Positions 1 through 4,881 of a stretch of DNA of 5,707 nt are shown here, one piece after another. The DNA is taken from assembly GCA_903929065.1 (NCBI GenBank), contig CAIYTJ010000172.1, positions 1-5,707 on the forward strand, written 5' to 3'. The notes beneath the pieces were generated by a model. That model saw nothing but the letters and a program-made list of their open reading frames with translations. It was not told the DNA's origin and ran no database searches. Source of the stretch: an uncultured Bacteroidales bacterium. GTDB taxonomy: Bacteria; Bacteroidota; Bacteroidia; Bacteroidales; Paludibacteraceae. A program made the position numbers and the translations under genes. Position 1 is the first letter of the stretch; every line of letters starts with the position of its first letter.

Positions 1-14
1 ACAAAATATTCTGA

Positions 15-22
15 TACATTTG
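15..22 (+). promoter_or_regulatory. Candidate -7 promoter element of the Rrf2 regulator gene
   Basis: TACATTTG matches the Bacteroidetes -7 consensus TAnnTTTG exactly and lies 20 bases before the ATG at 43. That would give a short leader starting near base 29. The matching -33 TTTG element would fall before the start of the window, so only half of the promoter can be seen. Confidence 0.5.
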
Positions 23-42
23 CTGAAATTTTTCTTTAATCC

Positions 43-480
43 ATGAAAATCAACTCTAAAATACGTTACGGTTTACGAACAATTATCGAGATTGCCAATC
101 ACACCGATCCGAATGGTGTGCTGCAAAAAGATATTGCAAAGAACCAGCATATTTCGTTGAAATACTTGGATAGTATTATTTCATCTTTAAAGATAAAAGG
201 AATAGTTGCTAACTCAAAAGGACGTGGCAGCGGCTACATTTTGACTCGCGAACCCAAAGATATTACAATGCTGGATATTTATACGGCATTTGAACAAATT
301 ATAGTTGTTGAGTGTATTAATAATATGAGTTTATGTGACAGGAACTCACACGATTGTAAAGCACAAAATTATTGGACAGAATTTAATTTGGATTTCAGAA
401 AAATGCTCGCGAGTAAAAATCTGGCTCAAATCCTACAACAAACACATTATGAATGTCAGGATTTGCTAATTGCACAGTAA
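43..480 (+). CDS. Rrf2-family transcriptional regulator, probable Fe-S cluster type
   Basis: A 145-residue protein of the usual Rrf2/IscR/NsrR length. It has an N-terminal winged helix-turn-helix: the recognition region is around residues 26-50 (KDIAKNQHISLKYLDSIISS) and the wing carries GRGSGY at about 60-65, matching the RGxGGGY wing of IscR-like proteins. It then has a dimerisation helix and a cysteine cluster at Cys91, Cys98 and Cys105, with His103 and Asp104 beside the last one. In IscR, NsrR and RirA three cysteines at this place bind a [2Fe-2S] or [4Fe-4S] cluster that senses iron-sulphur status, NO or iron. The C-x6-C-x6-C spacing here differs slightly from IscR (C-x5-C-x5-C), so the signal sensed cannot be assigned. 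Cys138 is an additional cysteine near the C-terminus. The gene lies upstream of, and codirectional with, a YceI/porin pair, and the intervening DNA holds a repeat array that is a possible operator region. The family call is firm; the Fe-S call is probable; the target genes are inferred. Confidence 0.9.
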   Translation: MKINSKIRYGLRTIIEIANHTDPNGVLQKDIAKNQHISLKYLDSIISSLKIKGIVANSKGRGSGYILTREPKDITMLDIYTAFEQIIVVECINNMSLCDRNSHDCKAQNYWTEFNLDFRKMLASKNLAQILQQTHYECQDLLIAQ

Positions 481-528
481 AATTCCGATTATTTTAATTT
501 TGAAATTTTTGTCATTCTGATTTTATAT

Positions 529-732
529 TTTTTTCTAAATTAATCCTACTATAATTATAGCATTGATAACATTAGTAGTATTTTGCTATTATCAAAAGAT
601 ATTTTTTTTGATAATTAATACTACCAAGATTATAGCATTAATAACATTGATAGTATAAATTATTTGTAAGGTAATTATTTTTTTATCCATTAATGCTATT
701 AATATTATAGCATTAATAACATTTGTAGCATT
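529..732 (+). repeat. Three degenerate tandem 75-bp units with a conserved 20-bp core
   Basis: The core ATTATAGCATTRATAACATT begins at 554, 629 and 704, exactly 75 bp apart each time. In all three units it is preceded by T6 (529, 604, 679), four variable bases, ATTAATNCTA (539, 614, 689) and five variable bases, and followed by two variable bases and TAGYAT (576, 651, 726). The other 25-30 bases of each unit are poorly conserved. Each unit holds three heptamer boxes related to TAGCATT: an inverted left box (542, 617, 692), a direct middle box 16 bp later (558, 633, 708) and a direct right box 18 bp further (576, 651, 726). Left and right boxes form a dyad around the core. The array ends about 54 bases before the yceI ATG and sits behind a DNA-binding regulator gene. 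Possible roles are a multi-site operator, a structured leader RNA, or a small expanded repeat; the sequence does not decide between them. Confidence 0.85.
588..615. repeat. Perfect 10-bp inverted repeat between repeat units 1 and 2
   Basis: ATTATCAAAA (588-597) is the exact reverse complement of TTTTGATAAT (606-615), with an 8-base spacer. The stem is almost all A-T and no clean T-run follows, so it is a weak terminator candidate. Units 2 and 3 do not have the matching hairpin at the equivalent place, so it is separate from the 75-bp periodicity although it overlaps the T-tract and the left box of unit 2. It could be a protein-binding dyad. Confidence 0.5.
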
Positions 733-786
733 GTAAATTTATCTTTAAATAAAAATATTTGACTTTTAAAAACAATTAAAACAATT

Positions 787-1371
787 ATGATCAAAAAACA
801 ATTTTTATTCCCGGTTATACTGCTAATTATCAGTTTAATTACCGGAAACAGCATGCAAGCTCAAAGTCTAAAACTAAATCCGAAGACTTTCAATATGACT
901 ATAGCCGGAACGACTAATGTGCACAACTTTGAAAGCAAAGTTACACTTGCAAGTGGAGAACTTATTATTAACGCTAAACAACCACAATCTCTTTCAGTTG
1001 AAATTCCGGTAAAAGGAATTAAAAGCAAGGAAAAATTAATGGATGATAAAACATATGAAGCATTAAGAATAGACAAAAATCCAACTATTTCTTTTAAATC
1101 AACCGAGATAAATTCGGTAAAAGTTGACGGATCAAATATTAATGTAACCGTTACAGGAAACTTAACCATAGCTGGTATTTCAAAAAAAGTACTATTGACT
1201 GCTCTTGGGAAAATTGTAAAACCGGGCGTTTATGAATTCAGCGGAAGTATTCCGGTAAAAATGACTGATTATAAAATGAAACCACCAACTGCTATGTTAG
1301 GCATGATGAAGGTGGGTGATGACATAAAATTAAAATATACAGTGACTTTTGAGGGTCCGGCAATAAATTAA
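787..1371 (+). CDS. YceI-family secreted lipid-binding-like protein
   Basis: A 194-residue protein with a signal peptide: KK at 3-4, a hydrophobic stretch at about 6-20 and a probable cleavage after Ala25 in MQA-QS, so it should be exported to the periplasm. The remaining ~169 residues match the YceI fold, a lipocalin-like beta-barrel whose characterised members bind polyisoprenoids in a central cavity. Visible family signatures are TIAGTTNVHNFE (38-49, with the typical His46), an IPV-x-GIKS...LMDDKTYEALRIDKNPTI region at about 73-101, LTIAGISKKVLL (126-137) and the C-terminal PPTAMLGMMKVGDDIKLKY region (about 166-184). The porin-like gene follows after 44 bases in the same direction, so the two are probably cotranscribed. 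The repeat array lies directly upstream and may control both. The physiological ligand of YceI proteins is unsettled, so only the family and export are firmly supported. Confidence 0.92.
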   Translation: MIKKQFLFPVILLIISLITGNSMQAQSLKLNPKTFNMTIAGTTNVHNFESKVTLASGELIINAKQPQSLSVEIPVKGIKSKEKLMDDKTYEALRIDKNPTISFKSTEINSVKVDGSNINVTVTGNLTIAGISKKVLLTALGKIVKPGVYEFSGSIPVKMTDYKMKPPTAMLGMMKVGDDIKLKYTVTFEGPAIN

Positions 1372-1415
1372 TCAATAACAAATGATTCTATAAATTTAAA
1401 CAGTTTAAACACAAA

Positions 1416-2792
1416 ATGAAAACAAAAATGAAGAAATCAATTCTAATTTTAGCAGCTGCTTTTTTTGCTGGCAGCACATTGTTTGCACAATTGCGTGCAA
1501 CGGATCAAACAGGTGTTAATGTTTTTGAAACGCCTAAAACTGACGCTGTTTTCAGCGGACCAAAAGTTGAGTTTGGCGGTTCTATCTCAATGCCTTATAT
1601 TGCATTAACTAATAGTAATGCCGTTACAAACCAGGATCCAACCAAAAACACTCAAGCATTATTTAAGAACTCTCCTAACTTTGCCTTATCAATGGCAAAC
1701 TTAAACATTAACAGCTATTTAGCTGATGGAGTTACACTACAGGTTACTTTGTATCTTGCTTCAAAACATTACAATGAAACATGGGTAAAAGGTGGTTATG
1801 TTCAATTTGACAAAGTTCCATTTATCAAATTGGATTTGTTGGATCAGATTATGAAATATACTACTATCAAAGTAGGACAAATGGACGTAAATTATGGTGA
1901 TGCACATTTCCGTCGCTCAGATGGTGGTTGTTCAATCTACAATCCGTTTATGGAAAACTACATTATGGACGAATTTGCAACAGAAATTGGTGCAGAAGCT
2001 GATGTGAACTATAATGGAATTATTGGTGTAGTTGGCGTAACAAATGGTAATTTAAATCCAAGTTTAGCATATATTGACACAACACAAGCTGGATTTAAAT
2101 ATTCAAATGGACTTCATAACCCATCTTTCCTTGCCAAATTAGGTTATGACAAACAATTAACAGATAAATTTCGTGCTCGTATAACCGGTTCTATATATTC
2201 AACTTCAGGAGCACTTTCTAACACTCTTTTTGGTGGAGACCGGACAGGTTCAAATTATTCTGCAATTATGTACAATGCAGCTCCAGGTACTACGACTGCT
2301 TTCGGTGGTCGTTTCAATCCTGGTTTAACTGACAAGCTTACCACAGTAATGGGTAACTTATTTTTGAAATACAACTTATTGGATAATCTGGCAGTTGAAT
2401 CATTTACAACAATTGAATCTGCCAGTGGTCGTACTTCTGCTGAACCTAAAGAACGTAATGCAAGTCAATTTGCAACAGATTTAATCTTCCGTTTTGGAAA
2501 AGCTGAAAACTTCTTTTTAGGTGCTCGTTATAATAGTGTTAGCGCTGATGTTGCTGCAGCAGCAGGTGCTACTGGCGCTACAGCTACTTCCACAACGATT
2601 CTTGCTCCTGTTCCTGCCTATACAGTTGGAATTAGTCGTTTAGCAATCAGTGGTGGTTGGTATGTTACAAAAAACATTATGGCAAAAGTTGAATATGCAA
2701 ATCAGAAGTTTACAGGCGTTCCAAACTTAAACACTATATTGAATGGATATGAATTCCATGGTTTGAGTGCAGAAGCTGTAATTTCGTTTTAA
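1416..2792 (+). CDS. Outer-membrane porin-like beta-barrel protein
   Basis: A 458-residue protein with a clear signal peptide (basic KTKMKK, hydrophobic residues 8-19, cleavage after Ala24 in FA-QL). The mature part shows alternating hydrophobic/polar strands, many aromatic and Gly/Asn residues, and a C-terminal EAVISF ending in Phe, the signal recognised by the BAM outer-membrane insertion machinery. The segment KVGQMDVNYGDAHFRRSDGG (about 152-171) and the following NPFMENYIMDEFATEIGAE resemble phosphate-selective-porin-like barrels, but I cannot name a specific family or substrate. An Ala/Gly/Thr-rich low-complexity stretch (about 375-395) is probably an extracellular or periplasmic loop. 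The start at 1416 is preferred because it follows an A-rich stretch; the Met at 1428 would also leave a workable signal peptide. It lies 44 bases after the YceI gene, probably as one operon, and is closed by the strong terminator at 2815-2846. Transport of a small solute or electron-carrier-related lipid is possible but not shown. Confidence 0.8.
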   Translation: MKTKMKKSILILAAAFFAGSTLFAQLRATDQTGVNVFETPKTDAVFSGPKVEFGGSISMPYIALTNSNAVTNQDPTKNTQALFKNSPNFALSMANLNINSYLADGVTLQVTLYLASKHYNETWVKGGYVQFDKVPFIKLDLLDQIMKYTTIKVGQMDVNYGDAHFRRSDGGCSIYNPFMENYIMDEFATEIGAEADVNYNGIIGVVGVTNGNLNPSLAYIDTTQAGFKYSNGLHNPSFLAKLGYDKQLTDKFRARITGSIYSTSGALSNTLFGGDRTGSNYSAIMYNAAPGTTTAFGGRFNPGLTDKLTTVMGNLFLKYNLLDNLAVESFTTIESASGRTSAEPKERNASQFATDLIFRFGKAENFFLGARYNSVSADVAAAAGATGATATSTTILAPVPAYTVGISRLAISGGWYVTKNIMAKVEYANQKFTGVPNLNTILNGYEFHGLSAEAVISF

Positions 2793-2806
2793 TAAATTAA
2801 TTTTTA

Positions 2807-2814
2807 TATCTTTG
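2807..2814 (+). promoter_or_regulatory. Candidate -7 promoter element in front of the terminator
   Basis: TATCTTTG is an exact TAnnTTTG match. It lies between the porin stop and the terminator hairpin, with its expected start site around 2820, inside the left arm of the hairpin. A transcript starting there would lack most of the left arm, so it could escape termination and serve the YceI-like gene at 2870. No good -33 TTTG is present at the proper distance (TTCG and TTTT lie near 2783-2790), so the call is tentative. Confidence 0.4.
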
Positions 2815-2846
2815 AAACCGGTAAGATTTGATCTTACCGGTTTTTT
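2815..2846 (+). terminator. Intrinsic terminator of the YceI-porin operon
   Basis: A perfect 13-bp stem, AAACCGGTAAGAT (2815-2827) and ATCTTACCGGTTT (2831-2843), with a three-base TTG loop and a run of six T from 2841 to 2846. It begins 23 bases after the porin stop codon. The reverse strand also has A's flanking the stem, but no minus-strand gene ends here. Confidence 0.9.
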
Positions 2847-2869
2847 GTTCTAAAACAAAAAAGCATTTG

Positions 2870-3484
2870 ATGAGAAAAATATTTCTGTTTGCAGCATTTT
2901 CTTTTAGTGTCTTTTTTGGAGTTTTCCCTCAAACTACGGTTTCTTTGTTGCTCCAGAATAATAGTTCTATTACAATTAATGGAACTTCTAATCTTTTGTC
3001 CTTTAAATTGATTCAGAGAGGAGATAAGCTTGTAAATAAGACCTTCCTTTTTGTCGCTACACAGAATCGCAATAAAATAATTCTGAGTCAAAACCAGTAT
3101 TCCATTGTAGTCAGAAACTTCGATTCAAATAACAAGATGGCTCTGCGGGATTTTCTGAAACTCTTGAAAGTAAATATTTATCCCGAAATTAAAATTCAAT
3201 TGAATTATATTGAGAAAACAGGATATGAGGAGTCAAATGAATACACAAATGGACTGGCATCAGTCAACATAACCATTACAAATGTGACCTGCCAATATTT
3301 AATTCCCATTTCTTCCAATAAATCCGGAGATTTATATAACCTGAACGGACAAATAAAATTGAACATCAAAGATTTTGGATTAGTTCCACCGATTGAAATG
3401 TTTGGTTTATTAAAAGTTAATAACTGGATTAATATTGATTTCAATTTGATATGTAAAATTATTCCATCAAATAATTCGCTATAA
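2870..3484 (+). CDS. Diverged YceI-like secreted protein
   Basis: A 204-residue protein with an N-terminal signal peptide (RK at 2-3, then a Phe-rich hydrophobic stretch to about residue 18, cleavage probably near 20-22). The start is placed at 2870 because the in-frame ATG at 2828 lies in the loop of the upstream terminator. The mature protein aligns by eye along its length with the YceI protein at 787-1371. SITINGTSNLLSF (33-45) matches its MTIAGTTNVHNF segment. ALRDFLKLLKVNIYPEIKI (91-109) matches its YEALRIDKNPTISF region. The C-terminal YNLNGQIKL...LVPPIEMFGLLKVNNWINIDF block (about 156-191) matches YEFSGSIPV...KPPTAMLGMMKVGDDIKLKY. The usual His of the NVH motif is Leu here (NLL), and the central part is less hydrophilic and Asn-rich. 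It probably keeps the lipocalin-like fold but may bind a different ligand or act as a partner of the first protein. It follows the YceI-porin pair beyond a terminator, so it may be separately transcribed. Confidence 0.72.
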   Translation: MRKIFLFAAFSFSVFFGVFPQTTVSLLLQNNSSITINGTSNLLSFKLIQRGDKLVNKTFLFVATQNRNKIILSQNQYSIVVRNFDSNNKMALRDFLKLLKVNIYPEIKIQLNYIEKTGYEESNEYTNGLASVNITITNVTCQYLIPISSNKSGDLYNLNGQIKLNIKDFGLVPPIEMFGLLKVNNWINIDFNLICKIIPSNNSL

Positions 3485-3531
3485 AATTCACAGGCTATAA
3501 CATACCATAGCAACGGAAACAAATAGATGAC

Positions 3532-3560
3532 AAAAAAACCCTTTTCCATTCGGAAAAGGG
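3532..3560 (-). terminator. Intrinsic terminator of the tRNA-Glu-rpsT unit
   Basis: CCCTTTTCC (3539-3547) and GGAAAAGGG (3552-3560) form a perfect 9-bp stem with a 4-base loop. Read on the minus strand the stem is followed by seven T (A7 at 3532-3538 on plus). It lies 25 bases after the rpsT stop. On the plus strand the bases after the stem are not T-rich, so it is probably one-directional, although the hairpin also lies 54 bases past the end of the convergent YceI-like gene. Confidence 0.88.
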
Positions 3561-3585
3561 CTTCTGTATTATTTTAAGAAGCATT

Positions 3586-3840
3586 TTATGCCAATTTATT
3601 CACGTAAACCGTCAACTTTGATTTTAAGTTGCTTGCTTTGTTTTTGTGAATGATATTACGTTTTGCCAATTTATCAAGCATTGCACTGATTTTTGGCAAC
3701 ATTTCTGTTGCTACAGTCTTGTCAGTTGTTGAACGCAATTTGCGCACAGAATTACGAGCTGTTTTTGCAAAATAACGATTGTGCAATTTTTTCTTGTCGG
3801 TCTGACGGATTCTCTTAATTGATGATTTGTGGTTTGCCAT
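3586..3840 (-). CDS. rpsT: 30S ribosomal protein bS20
   Basis: An 84-residue, highly basic protein starting MANHKSSIKRIRQTDKKK, the signature N-terminus of bacterial S20, followed by the helical core with ARNSVRKLRSTTDK and the conserved IIHKNKASNLKSKL segment (about 63-76). S20 binds 16S rRNA early in 30S subunit assembly; its three-helix bundle is accounted for over the full length. The length and sequence are typical for Bacteroidales. It lies 33 bases downstream of tRNA-Glu on the same strand with no promoter-like TAnnTTTG in the gap, so it is probably made from the tRNA promoter as a tRNA-mRNA transcript. The gap is A/T-rich and has no Shine-Dalgarno site. A hairpin terminator follows. 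Confidence 0.98.
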   Translation of the reverse strand: MANHKSSIKRIRQTDKKKLHNRYFAKTARNSVRKLRSTTDKTVATEMLPKISAMLDKLAKRNIIHKNKASNLKSKLTVYVNKLA

Positions 3841-3873
3841 CTAAATCTAATTTTTAATCTTTTAATTTTTTTG

Positions 3874-3945
3874 TAGTCCCTAGGGGAGTCGAACCCCTCT
3901 TTCCAGGATGAAAACCTGGCGTCCTAACCGATAGACGAAGGGACC
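3874..3945 (-). tRNA. tRNA-Glu (anticodon UUC)
   Basis: On the minus strand a 72-base cloverleaf begins at 3945 with GGTCCCT, which pairs with AGGGACT at the 3' side (G1-U72 wobble, the rest Watson-Crick). The anticodon stem CCAGG/CCTGG encloses the loop TTTTCAT, giving anticodon TTC. The T arm AGGGG-TTCGACT-CCCCT is perfect and the D arm contains the GGTTAGGAC block. The discriminator base is A, and CCA is not encoded (the next bases are CAA), so the CCA end must be added by the nucleotidyltransferase. rpsT follows 33 bases downstream. Confidence 0.97.
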
Positions 3946-3991
3946 ATTTCTGGTCATTGCAACATTGAGTATTTACCTCCAATTGCGGGTG

Positions 3992-4022
3992 CAAATATAC
4001 GGCTCTTTTTTGAATTGACAAA
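3992..4022 (-). promoter_or_regulatory. Bacteroidetes housekeeping promoter for tRNA-Glu-rpsT
   Basis: Read on the minus strand, TTTG (4019-4022) is followed after exactly 19 bases by TATATTTG (3992-3999). This fits the Bacteroidetes primary-sigma promoter TTTG-N19-TAnnTTTG perfectly. The expected start is near 3985, giving a leader of about 40 bases before the tRNA 5' end at 3945. Confidence 0.85.
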
Positions 4023-4126
4023 GGCTTTGCTGCAAATATTTATTTTTTTTCGTAAGGAGTTATTTTTCAGACATAAAGACATAATTAGCTAATAGAATTA
4101 TGCTATGCATTGGCGGTTTTGAACTA

Positions 4127-4143
4127 TACTTTTGTTACATTTG
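4127..4143 (+). promoter_or_regulatory. Candidate -7 elements for recO
   Basis: Two exact TAnnTTTG matches lie one base apart: TACTTTTG (4127-4134) and TACATTTG (4136-4143). For the first, a weak -33 (TATG, 4104-4107) sits 19 bases upstream. For the second, the TTTTG at 4117-4121 is too close. Transcription should begin around 4141-4150, which makes the in-frame ATG at 4132 unusable and supports the recO start at 4162. Confidence 0.55.
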
Positions 4144-4161
4144 CGTTTTCAAGAAGGCATT

Positions 4162-4881
4162 ATGCAGGCAAAAACATCCGGAATAGTTCTACACACCACC
4201 AAATACACCGATTCGGCTTCAATCGTAACGGTGTATACGCGTCAATTCGGGCGAGTGTCCTATCTGGCATATGGTGTAAACAAAAAAAAGTCCGGAAATC
4301 GCTTGGCATTGCTACAACCACTTTCCATTGTGGATATGGATGTAAGTCACATTCCTGGCAAAGATCTTCAGCAAATCAAGGAAATAAGGCTGGAGTATCT
4401 TTTTACAGGTATTCCTTTTGATCCTTTAAAAAACTCGCTGGCCTTGTTTATCTCGGAAATTTTATTCAAAGCATTGCGTCAGACTGAACCTGATGAGAAT
4501 CTGTTTCTTTTTGTGGAAAATTCTATTCAACAACTGGATTGTTGTCAGCATGGAATTCAAAATTTTCATCTTGTATTTTTGCAAAAACTGACACGATATC
4601 TGGGTTTTGAGGCTAGTATGGAAGAAATGGGAAAATACTTCGACTTGATGAACGGCATTTTTCAAAATGAAAAGCCATTGCATGTTCATTTTTTGGCACC
4701 GGAAGTTACATTGGACTTTACCACACTGCTGGAGACGGATTATACTAACATGGAAAAGCTTGTTTTGAGTCGTGAAAACCGAATGGTTCTGCTAAGAAGC
4801 ATGGTTGAATACTATCGGCTGCATATTCCGGAATTCCACAATTTGAACTCACTTCCTATTCTGCAAAGTTTATTCGATTAG
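4162..4881 (+). CDS. recO: DNA repair and recombination protein RecO
   Basis: A 239-residue protein that matches RecO in length and order of parts. RecO loads RecA onto SSB-coated single-stranded DNA together with RecR in the RecF pathway and anneals complementary strands. The N-terminal OB fold is visible as KTSGIVLHTTKYTDSASIVT (4-23), followed by YTRQFGRVSYLAYGV and a basic KKKSG loop, then LLQPLSIVDMDV. The rest is the helical C-terminal domain, with FHLVFLQKLTRYLGF (about 136-150) and the C-terminal MVEYYRLHIPEFHNLNSLPILQSLF typical of Bacteroidetes RecO. The four-cysteine zinc-binding motif found in some RecO proteins is absent; only an isolated CC pair is present. The start at 4162 was chosen because the earlier in-frame ATG (4132) lies inside the promoter elements. 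Its stop codon overlaps that of the convergent LysM gene. Confidence 0.95.
   Translation: MQAKTSGIVLHTTKYTDSASIVTVYTRQFGRVSYLAYGVNKKKSGNRLALLQPLSIVDMDVSHIPGKDLQQIKEIRLEYLFTGIPFDPLKNSLALFISEILFKALRQTEPDENLFLFVENSIQQLDCCQHGIQNFHLVFLQKLTRYLGFEASMEEMGKYFDLMNGIFQNEKPLHVHFLAPEVTLDFTTLLETDYTNMEKLVLSRENRMVLLRSMVEYYRLHIPEFHNLNSLPILQSLFD

Larger units (their letters stand above)
481..786. other. Gene-free, very AT-rich 306-base intergenic region
   Basis: No convincing ORF is present on either strand. The stretch is dominated by a 75-bp periodic repeat (about 529-732) and an inverted repeat at 588-615. No G+C-rich hairpin followed by a T-run marks an end of the Rrf2 gene transcript. No confident TTTG-N19-TAnnTTTG promoter was found for the yceI gene: TATCTTTA at 740-747 is one base off the -7 consensus, and the nearest upstream TTTG (722-725) is only 14 bases away. 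The bases just before the ATG at 787 are A-rich, as is usual in Bacteroidetes. Confidence 0.8.
3946..4161. other. Divergent promoter region between tRNA-Glu-rpsT and recO
   Basis: A 216-base stretch with no convincing gene. It carries a strong minus-strand promoter toward tRNA-Glu (3992-4022) and two candidate plus-strand -7 elements just before recO (4127-4143). A run of eight T (about 4042-4049 on plus) separates the two promoters. Confidence 0.75.

Noticed and set aside
529..732. CRISPR-like appearance: three ~37-base repeats with ~38-base spacers
   Set aside because: The repeats are degenerate, the supposed spacers share T6 and ATTAAT boxes at fixed positions, there are only three units, and no cas gene is nearby.
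861..1169. Minus-strand open frame of 102 codons inside yceI
   Set aside because: It is a shadow of a well-supported gene, with no family features. The same holds for the open frames at 2834-3091, 3205-3549, 4110-4421, 4462-4689 and 5427-5687.
1395..1409. TTTAAAC-A-GTTTAAA inverted repeat between yceI and the porin gene
   Set aside because: It is short and made of common A/T words; a chance dyad is likely in such AT-rich DNA.
2828..2869. Earlier in-frame ATG for the second YceI-like gene
   Set aside because: It lies in the loop of the terminator hairpin and would put 14 polar residues (with Lys and His) in front of an otherwise good signal peptide beginning MRKIF.
3494..3511. GCTAT/ATAGC hairpin after the second YceI-like gene as a plus-strand terminator
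   Set aside because: The stem is only 5 bp and no T-run follows it.
3952..3981. Minus-strand micro-ORF ATG-TTG-CAA-TGA after a GGAGG in the tRNA leader
   Set aside because: Three codons are too few to support, and Bacteroidetes rarely rely on Shine-Dalgarno sites; a chance match is more likely.
4132..4161. Earlier in-frame ATG for recO
   Set aside because: It lies inside two TAnnTTTG promoter elements, and the RecO family N-terminus begins at MQAKTSGIVL.
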